A stretch of 64,000 nucleotides of DNA from Psococerastis gibbosa (Eukaryota; Arthropoda; Insecta; Psocodea; Psocidae), in assembly GCA_963971405.1 (NCBI GenBank), contig OZ020485.1, positions 16,864,001 to 16,928,000 of the forward strand. Direction: 5' to 3'. A program made the position numbers and the translations under genes. The notes under the pieces are model-generated. The model made no database searches. It was not told the DNA's origin and worked only from the letters and a program-made list of their open reading frames with translations. This document shows positions 32,618 to 44,999 of this stretch, piece after piece. Numbering within the stretch: position 1 is the stretch's first letter; every line of letters begins with the position of its first letter.

Positions 32618-34130
32618 AGCGTATAGACTATTAGCATATATGAATAGGAAGTTTCATTCATCATTAATGAATTTACAATTACATAACCAAGTGAACGATT
32701 ATTCTTAATAATTCAATACATTGAGATGTATTCCATTATCACTAAAGAAGACAATATGAAGTCATGAAGACACCTCTACCTCAGTTATTGTTCGAAGACG
32801 ACGCAATCTATTGTTTATCAGACTCAGGTTTAGTGGGTGGGAGGCCGAAATCATCGCGAGAGCATTAGTGTGGGGGCCGCGGGGACAAACCTGAGATATT
32901 TTGTGCGGGTTTTCAATACCTGAACTATTTTTAGGTCAATGACAGCGAAAAATACAATAAAATAGGGAGTGGTTGCATTGATACCCGAAGGATTTTTCGA
33001 TCTTTAAAAAGCCTTTGATTGCGTTGATGCAACTGAAACGAAGATACGTTCGTTATTTCTGGAATATTTTTCACGCTCACTTTGTAATAGTCATACTAGT
33101 AGTAAAAAATAAAATAAATAACTTAGTCAAGTATTAGTAAAAAAAAAAAAAAAAAAAAAAAATTAACTATGCCGTAGCATTAGGCTTCCGCCATCAGCTT
33201 TCTAGCAGCCCAATACAACTCAAAATCCATTTCTTCCCGAGTGTCATACAGAGGGCAGAAAGGTTTCGCTACACCTCTACGGTGAAGGTGTTTTATATAA
33301 CATAAAATCTGTCACTGATTGGTATCTGAGTAGGTTCTTTGGCGCCCTGCCCTGTCTTTCTTCGGTACCAGTTTTCCCCCCGTTTTCCCAACGGCGTCCT
33401 ATGAGCTGCCTCGCACTTGGCTTGAAAGAATTCTTTGGTATGCCTCTTACAGTCACTTAAAGTCATGGGTTTGCCCCATATATAGGTTGTTCATTACTAA
33501 AAAATATGCATATATATACTGTATATAAGAGTGATCGGTTTCTGCACCAGGTTACAGATATTGTTGTATGTGTCTGTAGCCTGACGATGGCCTAGTGCCG
33601 AAATCGGGCGCTTATATAGCCTATATGTATATTTTTTTAGTAATACTTGATATTACTTTATATTACTTTTTACAAAGATGTTCGTGAATATTGACATGTA
33701 TAAACAAAGAAAACCTATGTCCCATTAAGTATTAGTAGCAGTAGTCCCGGAGTTAGCGTCTTCAGTCGATTTGAAGGCATTATAATTCATTTTTATCCTG
33801 TTGGAAATTTCAGAAGTCAAAGATCTCGAAGTCTACGAAAAAAAAGTGCAAAAATAATTGCACAGAGCGCAGAGACAAAGCATCTAAATAAGCCTAATTC
33901 TTTTATACCTACTTACAACTACAAGCAACTGTAAGGAACAAATTCTCACGGCACACCATCATTTCCAGCGGGATCAAGGCTAAACAGCTGTTGAATGCGA
34001 AAAGAATGGACATTTCGTACTTGTGAAGAATAGTATTATAGCAGTGTAATTTACCAGTTTGTAGGGAAAAGAAGTGGACAGTTTCCGGCGGAAACTCATA
34101 TATGGGGTCTGGGTCAATACATTCACCTTA
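32618..34130. other. No gene recognised; poly(A) run
   Basis: A run of about 28 A ends near 33160, about 20 bases after AATAAATAAC. It could be the tail of an unidentified retroposed copy. Near 33583, CCTGACGATGGCC..GTGCCGAAAT resembles a hammerhead-type core phrase but lacks supporting stems. Confidence 0.3.
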
Positions 34131-34131
34131 T

Positions 34132-34263
34132 TTCCTACTATAATGGAATATTCAATTAAACCTGAGGAGATAGCTAGCAAATTCAACCTAAGCATTTTTC
34201 CTATTATAATGGAATATTCAATTAAACCTGAGGAGATAGCTAGCAAATTCTACCTAAGCAAGG
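34132..34263 (+). repeat. 66-bp tandem duplication
   Basis: Two units start TTCCTA.TATAATGGAATAT at 34132 and 34198, with three or four differences. The period is divisible by three, so ORFs run through it on both strands; I see no evidence that it is coding. Confidence 0.85.
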
Positions 34264-35280
34264 GAATACTGATAAGAATTATGGCAGCAGAGTTTTCCAA
34301 ATATTTTGTAAACAAACCAGGCTTGGGAATTTTTGAGTAAATTAATTTATTCCACGTTTCAAAGCAGTTGCAAAAATAAGAAAATGGTTTTATGAAAAAT
34401 TCGGAAAAATATAAGCTTTCTAAAAATGCAGACTATTATTTTCCCCGTCTGATTTACGAATATAAAATTTGTTCAATGCAAATCTACTACACTTATATAT
34501 TTTTTTAGAATCTGCCATAAAATCATTTCCTATCTTTGCGACTGTGATTCGGGGAATTAATTGTTTTAATTTAATCTCCGTCTTAACGGAAAATGTTGTA
34601 TACAGTCGGATATGGGCTTTCCCGACAATTGAAACTTATCCTGCCTTTAAGTTTAAGGGGAACTTATCTCACCATATGCTTTTAAGATAACCTCCCCCTA
34701 CACTTAGTGGCTCGATAAGTTTCGATGCTCGGAGAGGCCCTTAGCCCTTTTGTGAAAGTCCGGAAATTATCTATTATCTATTATTGAATGCACTTAAACA
34801 AGGGAAACTTTAAATATTTTAATCATTTTTGTCATTTTGGTTTGAACCATTACAAAAAATTCACAAAACTTTCCTTTTACAAACGTATAAATAAGAAGCA
34901 AAAACGACGTCATTAGTGTTTACAACGAAACTACAGTCAAGTTGACAACATGACAGAAGTCAGCACATTTCATTTCGCTATGAAGTGACTTGAAGAGGGG
35001 TGGGGTTGGCCGGCCTGATTGCTCACTTCCGCGCCCTTCCCCCTTCCAGCTACTGCTCAAGGGGTAGGTCGAGAACCTTTTTCATCCCTTCTCATAATTT
35101 AATTGCCTTTAGTATGATTCTTTTCAGCCTTTCCACTTAGAAGAGATCAATACCTATTATATTTGCTTTTGCTAAGGGTTGAAAAAGGTAAAAAGGCAGT
35201 TATCACATGATAGTTTAAAGGTTTCTTAGTTGAGTTCGTAGAGGATTTGATTAGAGTTCTATATAGTAGAGATAAATAAT
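34264..35280. other. No gene recognised
   Basis: AT-rich sequence without recognisable repeats or exons. Confidence 0.35.
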
Positions 35281-35282
35281 AA

Positions 35283-35500
35283 ATAAATAAGGACTTTTTG
35301 TTGTTCCTATTACAACACTAAGCCAACCTAGCGGAGTTAGGGCTATACAGCCCTCTCTTACACTCAACTAGGAAGGCCCAGAACCGCCCACTTTACATGC
35401 CCTCCGAAGCATGGGTAGAAAACGTAGCTAGTGTGGGACTCGAACCAGCAACCTTTCGGGTGAAAGTCAGAGTCCGTACCACTACGCTACATGTCTTGAG
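35283..35500 (-). repeat. SINE-A copy 4 (full length)
   Basis: Read on the minus strand: ACATGTAGCGTAGTGGTACG (A-box), GCTGGTTCGAGTCCCACAC (B-box), then the body and CTAGGTTGGCTTAGTG tail, ending in an (AAAT)-type tail. One of the best preserved copies. Confidence 0.88.
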
Positions 35501-35604
35501 ATGGGACATTTGAGCCTGCCAAAAATATTTGTTGAATCCTGTTACCACCTGCTCAACTTCTTTTCAGTGACTGGTCATAGAAGACGTAGCAAGTGGCCTA
35601 TATA

Positions 35605-35765
35605 GAACTTTAGACTGTATTATAAGCTGGAAGGTTTCGGTTCGAAACCGTGTTGAGTTACGACACGTCTCCGATCGCATGTTGTATGGAGACTTCTACA
35701 AGAACTAGTACGCTACCATTGCCAATTCCCTAATATAGTATAAAGACGTTTTTCATTTCATTTCA
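35605..35765 (-). repeat. tRNA-derived SINE (type C), fuller copy
   Basis: The minus strand reads GGCAATGGTAGCGTACTAG, CATGCGATCGGAGACGTGTC, GTAACTCAACACGGTTTCGA and ACCGAAACC (B-box). An (ATTTC)n run lies at the tRNA side. Matches 8832-8945. Confidence 0.65.
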
Positions 35766-36205
35766 TTTCCACCAAAGCCGATTATTCGGGTGAATTCGAA
35801 TAGTAGCAAGAGTAAAGATATTCTGATCAAACTTTCAGCCACTTTGAAACTGCACTTGGCAGCTATATTAATCTTTTGAAACAAAACCCCATTCATAGAA
35901 CTACACCCGCCGTTAGCTGACACATTCCATTGACCACAGAATGAAAGTCATTGTGTGCATGAAATAGGAGAAAGAATTCTACGCTTGCTCCAATTAATGG
36001 TCGGAAAGAACTGCACCCCATCTACGTTATCTCGATCAAAGCGTCAAAAAATAAACAAACGCCGGGTTGTTGTACTGGTTTGTTTTTGTTTGGAGAGGCT
36101 GCGGCTTTTTTGATTACATGCAGTGTGGTTGGACGTTGTTTTGTTTCAAACAAACTTGAATGGGTTCGTTCATAACGGCTTAACGTCAGGGTGGTTTAAC
36201 CAATA

Positions 36206-36493
36206 GGGGTATTCACAATGTTGTCGTATAACAGTTATCCCTAGTTAAGCGCGTATAGTTAAGTTAACACTCGTGGAAACGAAAAACTAACCAGTGTGAA
36301 CTAGCTATACTCACTGCAGTACTGGTGAGAGCGGGTTAAAATGTTAAACTGGTGCTGAGATCGATAATTTAAAGAATGTAAGCGCCGCCATATTGTTTAT
36401 GATTGCGAACCTGCAACACCCAGAGGTCCACTCACGATGTGTGGTAACTTGGATAACACTTTTAGCCCGATAATTTAAAAATTGTGAATACCC
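36206..36493. mobile_element. MITE with GGGTATTCACAAT inverted ends
   Basis: Left end GGGGTATTCACAATGTT and right end AATTGTGAATACCC are inverted, and inner arms share .TTATCC.AGTTA. Flanking trinucleotides ATA/TTA hint at a TWA-type target. 288 bp, no ORF. Confidence 0.65.
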
Positions 36494-36514
36494 TTAGTGT
36501 TTAGGACATGTAGT

Positions 36515-36722
36515 CAGGACATGTAGCGTAGTGGTGCGGACCTGACTTTCACCCGAAAGGTTGCTGGTTCGAGTCCCACACTAGCTATATTTTCTGGCCA
36601 TGCTTCGGACATGTAAAGCGAGCGGTCCCGGGTCTTCCTAGTTGAGTGTAAGAGAGGGCTTTATAGCCCTAACCCCGCTAGGTTGGCTGAGTAATAAAAA
36701 CAACAAAAAGCCCTTTTTAATT
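36515..36722 (+). repeat. SINE-A copy 5 (full length)
   Basis: CAGGACATGTAGCGTAGTGG (A-box) and TTGCTGGTTCGAGTCCCACA (B-box), then the body with AGAGGGCTTTATAGCCCT, which is self-complementary, and the TAGGTTGGCTGAGTAAT tail. Confidence 0.88.
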
Positions 36723-38480
36723 ATTTTTAATAAATTTAGTGTTTTTGACGCGAGATGCTCAAGAAAAAATCCGAAGTGGTGTTCGGTGTTCGTTTTTTGT
36801 ACAAAATTAAATTTCTCATGAAATATCGATCAATTGAATAAATGAGGGTTGAAGAAGTGGAAGAAATGTTCCTATACATTTTGATGGATAATATGTAGCG
36901 GGTGAAAACACCACTGCCACCCTTTATGTGGGATTTTTTTGTTCGTTCAAGAAGTGCAGTGAAGGAAAGGCACCCAGTGCAGTTAGATGGACCTAGAGTT
37001 CTTTATAGGAGAGCGTGCTAAAAATATTTTTTGAATCCCGGTGCCCCAGGACTCAAGGTCAGGTTGACATTTTTCTTGAATTTCCACCTCTGGTAACTCT
37101 CCACTTAACGAAGAACTGCACAGTATACTGGTAGGGCAATATAGAGACATATCGAATAAAATATTGGTGATATGACATTGACCGCGGCATTTAAAGTTCA
37201 AAAGTTCATATCGCATTCCGGAGCAATGACATTATTAGAGGTAAATGGTTATAAATCAATTTTTCCATGATTGGATCCAACTTATTTCTGTTGGAGCTTT
37301 TGGAACTGTACTGCTAAAACCTACCTGTACCTGAAACGGGCCTAGTCCATAGGGCAAAACTGTTCTTTTTCTTATTGTATATTTATTGTTTTGTAGAGAT
37401 GGAAAATAAACTATTCATTCAACTCTACTTGTAGTATACTATCCGAACACTGAACAGCATTAGGTGCAAAGCGGATACCCTAGCTACACGTTATTTTCTA
37501 CAAAGCCAAAGAAGAAATATTAATTTAAGAGCTACCTACAAAAAATATCAAAGGCATTAGATACTTCTCTAAATTTTGATACAAATTGAGACAATAATGA
37601 AACATTAAGGCCCGGTCGGTGGTCTCACCAACGCTAGGAAAGTTTTCGTTAGGATTATTGGGCGGTACAACTATGCATTGGGGTGGTAAAGAATGATTCT
37701 GACTCCATAGTTATGGAGTAGTGCAGCACCCCTATAATCCAATTCATAGTTGTGGTATCCAATAATCTTCACGAAAACTTTACAAGTTCATTAGTAGGGC
37801 AATGGTAATAGTAACCGCTAAAAGATACGCGCAAAATCAGGTTCTGCTTCGCTCGAGAAGATCTGTAGACTACAGTCCCGGTATACACGGACTTTCGAAC
37901 GCCCTCGATCCGCTAATAATCTGCAGCGAATGAGCTGGTAATTGATTGATGAAAAAAAATTTCTTAATGCACTTCAGAAGGTTTTTGGTTCGCTCAATAT
38001 ATCGCTGGTTTGTCGAGAGGGAAACCGTGCCAGCGACAAAAATCTGCTGACAGTCTGAGACCCATTAGCTCCCATGAGAAATTTCTCAGTGAATAATCGT
38101 TCGATCGTCCATGTGTACCGGGTCTTCGTAAATTATTAAACGCTCGATGGTATAAATATAAAATATACTAGTATAATATAAAGAATTAAAAAAAAAATGG
38201 TGTTTTCTTGTGAACACATTTTAAAAATTTAACTTGGCAAATCAATCGAAAGCCGAGAGTGAGGGCGTTAGGTCGCATTTATTACCCCCCCCCCCAAAAA
38301 AAAAATGATCATGGACGTGTTATATACCCCACCCATTCACTTATATTTGAATGGTCTGGTATAGAAGAAAGCGGTTGTACGCTCATAGAAATAACCCCCC
38401 CCCCCCCCAATTGAGTTAGCCAAAAAAAGACAAAATACGGACCCTAGATATGAATCATATGATTACATTTTTAGTCAATT
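36723..38480. other. No gene recognised; C-runs and diverged repeats
   Basis: 36740-36960 shares phrases with the 4280-4500 repeat neighbourhood (TTTTGTACAAA, CATTT.GATG.ATAA). 38325-38395 resembles 5893-5965. Poly(C) runs occur at about 38285 and 38396. Confidence 0.35.
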
Positions 38481-38484
38481 TTAT

Positions 38485-39204
38485 TTCCACCTCAATATAT
38501 TTAAAACCACTTAAAATTTAATTGCATATTCTGGAACGAACAAACAGTAACAGTAGTAACTATGGCACATGGCACGTAATGTATTGGAGCGTGAATTTTC
38601 CATAATTTCTCAAAAAATAATTTTTTGCACAAGAGCAGACATTTTTTTTGGGAATGCAACCTGTCCGTTTTTGTTATCCTATTGAACACCTACATACCTG
38701 AAGGTAGAAATCATCGATAGAAAGGTTCCGCAGAAAAATTATTTTTTAGTCATTTTTCATGAAAATTAAGTTATTTTTATTTTTTTACCCCCAGAAGCAA
38801 ACTATCAAGGGGCAAGCGACCCCCCGCATTTTGTTAACATTAATAACGAGTACAATATATGTGAATTTAAAAGAAATGGTTGAAGCCGTTTTTTAGAAAT
38901 ATTTTTTTAGACGTTTTTTTAGTATAAAACCCCTCCAAATTGAGTTAGCCCAAAATAAATAAAATTAATCTCGAGGTATGAATTTTGCGAACCTATATGC
39001 AAAATTTCATCAAAATCGGCCGAGTAGTTTGCCCGGAAATCGATGAACAGACAGACATACAGACAGAGCGACAGACAGACATTTCGTAAAAAACACTTTA
39101 TTGGGTTCCTGGGACCTCAAAACGTGTAAATCCGTTGAAATCTCGGAATCGAAAATTTCGACCATCCCAAAGCTTTCCTTATACTACGTATAAATTGGAA
39201 AGCA
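38485..39204 (-). mobile_element. HINE/Helentron-like element, copy 4 (truncated at its hairpin end)
   Basis: Right side ends ATTGGAAAGCA as in the other copies, and the (GTCT)n core is present. The left end begins at CCACCTCAATATAT, within the body, and lacks the AAGAACCGG hairpin end. It belongs to the copy 1 subfamily. Confidence 0.75.
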
Positions 39205-39209
39205 ATAAC

Positions 39210-41020
39210 AATCTAGATTTCAAGACCGTCCCATAAGAAGTTACACTTCAAAAATCACAAGGCGCATTAGCCACAATAGTAATTACACTAGTGACACCTC
39301 ACAATTGCTGGCAGTGACAGTTCATGGTGTTTACAGTGAAATTAGTTTACGTGCGTACGATACGGAATTACATGGGACGGCTTGTCACTGGAGAAAACTG
39401 CATTATCGCGCGGCCGAACTGTACGTGACACCATCTCTGAAACGTGTTCTCCTGATAAATTTCAGCATTTTCATGTCATATTTCTTCTACGAGCCTCCTC
39501 TCCAACGGATTTTCCCGCTTTATGGTACCAGGACCAGACATAGGTGTCCTATAAATTAAATAAACTATAAACTAAATAACTAATTAACGAGTGGCGCCGA
39601 CTTGTTTGGTGATCGGCTGCTCAAGCCTCCCAAAAGTTAAGAGAGGGGGCTCAGCCCACCCTAAATGTTTTGTTAACCATTACGAGGATGCTGGCCGTAC
39701 ACATTGGCCACCCCTTGATCACAACAAAATAGGTTGATTTTTTATTTTTTATTTAACTTTTTTATGTATTTTATAGAAATTTGGTAGCCTATAGGCCTAT
39801 TCATTTTTAATGCTGTAATTTGTCCATGAATTGGATAATTCCCTAAAATTCTGTATATTATCAGTTTCACGGAGAAACTCCTGCACCAAAACAAAAACAA
39901 AAACGAAATTGCCCGTTTTGTGGTAACAAGACCCCATATTGGCCATAACACAGATCAGAAAGTTGCTGAAGAAACGGGTGAAACGTTTTTAGTGACCTTG
40001 TCGATAGTCGCCAGTCGGTAGTCCTTAGGGAAGACTCGCTAGAAAAACAGAAGGCGTAAGAAGGGTATAGTCGTTTCAATAAACCTCGGGGCTGTGCTGA
40101 CCTCTTGGAAATTGAAGACGTACGAGGGTCCCAACAGCTGAAAGTATTTGGGAAGGAGAAAGGATTCGGGGCAAGTAGAAAGTCAGGGGAGTTGGGGCAG
40201 GGGGGGGGGTTGTTGGAGACCATTTGTCACAATTTCTTTCACTTTCATCCCTGGCGGGAGCTTTGGAGAGGGGGGATCGTTCTCCGAAAATGATGCCGGC
40301 TGCTGCTGATAAGAAATGAGAGTTGATGTACTGTGGGTAATGGGTACCCATATACAGCAGCTTGAGCCCCTTTGTGATTTTCTAAGTTTGCATAATGGAA
40401 TGCACCTTCTGATATGGTAGACAAGGCGAACACTGCATGCCGTGGCTGTAGACCGTTATCAAAATTGCTGCTAGTGTAGCCTGCACAAGATAAATACGCT
40501 ATTTCGCTGGGAAAATAGCCAGCACAAGCTAAGTACAGAGTTTTGACCGGGTCCAGGTATCCGTTCTGCTGTGCTGCAATGTGCATTTTGCAAGACTTCG
40601 ATGTTTTTTACGTTGGTACTTATCTCTGATAGTTGGCTTATGGCTAACGGGTGCTCCGTAAGTGATATTATTGCTCCCACCGGAACACAAAATCGAATAA
40701 ACTGTTCCGCTTATACTAGTTTTCGAATAATCAATGTGTTCCAAATGTCATCATATCGTGGTGAGGTTAGTAGGCCCAAAAGAGCACAAGGAAGAGTTTT
40801 GCTGTAATAAAGGATAAAAGAAGAAAGAGAATTGTTTTAATTATCCATGTCACTAGAGGGTAATTCAGATACACAATACACAATGACATTAGGACACAAT
40901 TAATCGGACACATTCACAGTCCGTTTTTTGCTAAAAATCCAATTTCACTGGAAATATACAGACCGTAGTTTATGCAGCCATATATGAGACGCCATAAAGA
41001 AGAATACATTTTCCTTGGTA
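39210..41020. other. No gene recognised
   Basis: Several ORFs of 60-118 codons overlap on both strands here, but none has a recognisable domain or splice context. A GAGTGGCGCCGACTTG phrase at 39589 resembles a lone hAT end. Confidence 0.3.
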
Positions 41021-41023
41021 CAT

Positions 41024-41341
41024 TATCGTGGCCATATCGTGAATTTGCTCATTTGATGAAATGCTCAAGAATTTCATGAAATTGCCGCTATCTTCACACA
41101 TAAACAAAGCGTTTGCAGTGCCTCTACCGCTAATAAATGTAATACTTTTACAATAAAATCAATAATAATCTAGACCATTTCATGAAGTAATCGTGCGTTA
41201 AGTTGTCCACAACGATAAACGATTTCTCATCATAGATCTGCCCAAACCACTTCATGATGTGGCCAATAGACTCTGAATCATTTCATGAAATTCTGGAGCA
41301 TTTCATGAAGTGAGGAAATCTACGATATGGCCACAACATTG
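41024..41341. mobile_element. Foldback MITE rich in TTTCATGAAA
   Basis: The left arm GTGGCCATATCGT..ATTT.CTCA.TT.ATGAAATGCTC.AGAATTTCATGAAAT is repeated inverted at 41277-41333 with few mismatches. The palindromic TTTCATGAAA word occurs within each arm. About 315 bp, no ORF. Confidence 0.75.
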
Positions 41342-42460
41342 ATACGTAGCACCTACATACCTATTTTGATACATAATGAATTTAAGAGTTTAGTTTAGTA
41401 GACACTAGATAGTAGGTAATACAATATAATATAGTCATTCGGAAATAAACTTCTACAAATTTAAATTTTAAATTGGGCGGGAAACTATGCTGAGCACCAT
41501 TTTATTTAATTTCAGCCCCTTATAAATCTCTATTTGTCACAACTTCTTCCAAGAGAATCCCAACGGAGACGGTTATTCTACTAAATTATTGCTGACACTA
41601 CTGCTGATTAGACAACTTGGCGGGAAGGGAGTTTGCATTAGAAGTAATGTCCCCTACTTTATTTAGCGAAATTGCGCGCAGTAAATAGTGGAATTTGTCT
41701 TTAAAATTGAATTTGGCGCGAAAATGCAATGTTGGTTTATGGACTATCTAGAGCTTTATGCTGAAGAGACGCGTCACGTTTCGCGCTAATGAGGGCCTAA
41801 GTCTGACTCCCTGAGGACTGTCATTGTATCCCTTTTCTAAACCACTACTCTGTTTGGGATGTTATAGTCAGCAACATGCCCCAGCAGTCTCGTATTATCC
41901 ACCTGAGAAACGTAAGGCCTCCATTATTGTTATAATTTTCAATGTCATTGCAAAATCACTAATAGATAGTTCATCGGACTCAATTAGAAAGCATCCCAAG
42001 TATATTAACGTTACATTGTTACATTATACAAGTGGTTCGGAATCAACTATAATCAGGAGGTCCATCCTGTCAGTCAACTCCGGACTCCACTTCACCCCCG
42101 TGGTGAAGGAGTCTGCCCTTTGGTCGCCTTAAGTTCCTAAACATTGGCCCCGCTAAACTCTACTTAAAGTATAATGGCTGAAAGAAGTCGATGGAACACA
42201 AACAAACACTATATTATAAGTTTCATAGTTATGTAGATAAAACGTAAAATATGAGATAGACAAGGAGGTAAGGGAGATGAATTTCAATTTACATCATCAC
42301 TAACGGACTGTTTATCGGCATCACATCGAACGCGTCCCAAGACTGATTAAGTAATAAAATGAAACATTGCGTAGGATATGGTATAAGACTAATTCTATGA
42401 GAAGGGCGATGTTGTTGAGGGTAGCAACTTTCAATATCATTACAGCATCACACTAACAGT

Positions 42461-42655
42461 CAGGAAATGTAGAGTAGTGGTACGGACTCTGACTTTCACC
42501 TGAAATGTTGTTGGTTCGAGTTCTACACTTGCTACATCTGGCAATGCTTTGTAGGGCATGTAAAACAGGCGGCCCTAATTGAGTGTAAGAGACTGCTTTA
42601 TAGCCCTAACTCCGCTAGATAGGCTTAGTAATAGAACAAAGTGTCATTATTTATT
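42461..42655 (+). repeat. SINE-A copy 6
   Basis: CAGGAAATGTAGAGTAGTGG (A-box), TTGTTGGTTCGAGTTCTACA (B-box), a body with one internal deletion, and the TTAGTAATAGAACAAAGTG tail. Confidence 0.85.
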
Positions 42656-43067
42656 TACTAACGGACTGTTTACTAGACTCAGTGCGTACGCATCCCAAGA
42701 CTGTGAAACTTACCAAATGAAACCTAGCGTATGATATTAGATAAAACGTAGGATATGTGAAGGAGCAGTGTGGATAAGTGTATAGGTGTTCGATAGTGTT
42801 ACAATTTCCAATTTCATTTTTCAGTTTCAATTATTTTTGATGCGGAAGAACGGGGGACTCTCCTGGAATTTACGATACTAATAAATTTTATCGTCTTATC
42901 GATTTTTGAGCCTTACATGGACTCTTCTCAACCTTTCTCTGCAATATTTAGAAAATGTTTTTTCTTTGGAGCCCAAATATTTTTATGGGGTACAAAAATG
43001 TGTCTAGAAAAACTTAAATACCGGATTATTTCTAGTGATTGGCAAAGCCCAAGCTAAAGTTTCGTTT

Positions 43068-43290
43068 GGCTGTACTTGGTTAAGTCGTGCCTTCGACTGT
43101 TTCATTGCGTCAATGGTAAGCTTGTCTCAGCTTGTCCATTATCGCTTGTAGTCGGTGTATGTTGACGTCGAGAACGCTTACCAGTTTGCCAATGGCCAAA
43201 AATTCATACGGAAACAATACAAATAATGTCCGCAATCCATGGGGTCGTTAGCATTGCGGACAAGCATTGGAGCAGTAATGGCCTGCTATT
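43068..43290 (+). repeat. Dispersed repeat R2, copy 4 (most complete)
   Basis: Contains TGTTTCATTGCGTCAATGGT, CTCAGCTTGTCCATTATCGC, TTGACGTCGAGAACGC, TACCAGTTTGCCAATGGCC and GGGGTCGTTAGCATTG in order. It gives the uninterrupted version of the site split at 17926/18758. Confidence 0.75.
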
Positions 43291-43542
43291 GAAGGCAAAT
43301 GAGGCAGTGTCTCACCTTATTGTCAAATCAGATACTGTAGACTAAAGAAGTGTTTTTAATTAAAAAATGTAACCAAAGAATTAATATTCTAGAAGAAAAA
43401 ATTAAAAGTTTAAAAATACCGAGAAAAAGAGACACGCGCTAAGCTAACTCGAATAATCTTCAGCTGGATACAATAACGTTGTTTAGGCTCCTAATATCGT
43501 TTTCTGCTTCTTTTTCTTCTTCTACATCTCCTTTAAATGAAG

Positions 43543-43745
43543 AACCGGTAGAATCCGGGCTGATGGGCCGTGGTCGAATTGAAAGCGTACTTCCAAAGGT
43601 TTCGTCAACATCTGCGGTCGACATCTTCAGTGCAACTGCGTAGACTTCTAAGATTGTATCTCGGAGGCTCAGCAGTGACAGCATAGTCGCATCAGCTCGG
43701 ATTCTACTAGTTCTGCATTCGACTCCGGCCGTGAAAGCCTTTGCT
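43543..43745 (+). repeat. Repeat F with terminal inverted repeats
   Basis: GAACCGGTAGAATCCGGGCT at the left is inverted at 43694-43717 (CGGATTCTACTAGTTC). Between them are TTTCGTCAACATCTGCGGTC and CATCTTCAGTG. Outside on the right is ATTCGACTCCGGCCGTGAAA. The full structure is best seen here. Confidence 0.7.
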
Positions 43746-44202
43746 GTTACATTCTCCTTTAAATGCTTCTTCAATCGAAGATTGCGACCATGGTAATTGT
43801 AATGTAGAGGTTTACAGTTGCCTTCTGCATCCTTATGCCGTTGACTCTTCATTGAGTTCCTCCGCATCAATTCAGGACCAGTTTCCCAACCCCAGGAACC
43901 CCCAGAAAATGCTGTGTTTTTCGCTTATACCGGCTCAAACTCGGTCCCCTATCTGTTCAGTCGCCATTACGCGCTTCCATCTTCACTACGAGGAGATACA
44001 GATTAGGGATGTTCACGTCTTCGCATCTGAGACCATAAGGCATTACTCAGAAGCTCAGCTACTTTAAAGACCAAATCTATATCTTTTGGTACAAGACAGT
44101 GACAAAATAACACTAAAAAGTGCTCAAACGACGTGAATACAATTTTGCAGTGCCTTTGTTGCACTCAACTCAGCCGTCAGGCTACTGAAGATGTTAACTC
44201 TA

Positions 44203-44524
44203 AGGCGGGGTTTCCACTGACCTCTCATTGCAGAATCCACATACGTTGACGTGTTAGCAGACATTCAAGACTTAGGCGGGGTTTCCACCGACCTCTCATT
44301 GCAGAATGCAAATGACATTGACGGAAATTTGAATTTTTCTTTTTATAGAAATCTATTAAAATGTTTGTACATAACATATCCCATGACGCCATTTTTTAAT
44401 TTTAGTTTGTTTGTTTGTGATTTTACTGTATGATCATTTATCAATTTTAACTATGGCATAGAGTAAAACAAAAATTTCCGTCAATGTCATTTGCATTCTG
44501 CAATGAGATGACGGTGGACACCCG
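44203..44524. mobile_element. M1-family foldback MITE, with a tandem half copy
   Basis: Arms 44274-44329 and 44473-44523 are inverted: AGGCGGGGTTTCCACCGACC, then CATTGCAGAATGCAAATGAC and ATTGACGGAAATTT, answered by AAATTTCCGTCAATGTC and so on. A related half copy (44203-44273) precedes it and carries TTGACGTGTTAGCAGACA, linking it to the element at 14660. Confidence 0.8.
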
Positions 44525-44586
44525 GTCTTGGCCATAGTCCACTAGTACACAGCCATTCCTCCAACAAAGCCAGCTTTCTTCTTGTG

Positions 44587-44988
44587 CAGCGCCGGATGAA
44601 GGGTAAAGCGGCTTCAGTCCCAAAGTTGAAAGGGGCACCAAAACGGGCGAAAATACCGACATAAAGAATACCACAATCACAAACATTTGAAAATAATTTT
44701 TTTTTGAAGAAAATTAAAAAAATTTCATAAGTACTGTAATAAAAGTGAAGTTTGAAATATTGCCGCCAAAACTATTTATTAATTACCACAGAGTTCGAGG
44801 CTAAAGTTTGTAGTATTCAGTATTCTAATGACACGTCTTTAGTGTGCCAAAACCGAACTACAATTTTATTCCATAAGCTAAGTATAGGAGATTTTTTCAT
44901 TTCGCCTTTCAATTTAAGTTACTCGAGGGGGGGGGGGCGCCGAAATGACATCTCGCTTTACCCTGAAAACTCGCTCCGTCCGCCCCTG
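44587..44988. mobile_element. hAT-type non-autonomous element, 402 bp
   Basis: Left end CAGCGCCGGATGAAGGGTAA; right end, inverted, CAGGGGCGGACGGAGC and then GGGTAAAGCG. A perfect 8-bp target duplication TTCTTGTG lies at 44579-44586 and 44989-44996. Contains a poly(G) run at about 44927. Confidence 0.85.
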
Positions 44989-44999
44989 TTCTTGTGAGC

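Noticed and set aside
33583-33610. Hammerhead ribozyme-like core (CTGACGA...GAAA)
   Set aside because: A short stem II can be drawn, but stems I and III do not form with nearby sequence.
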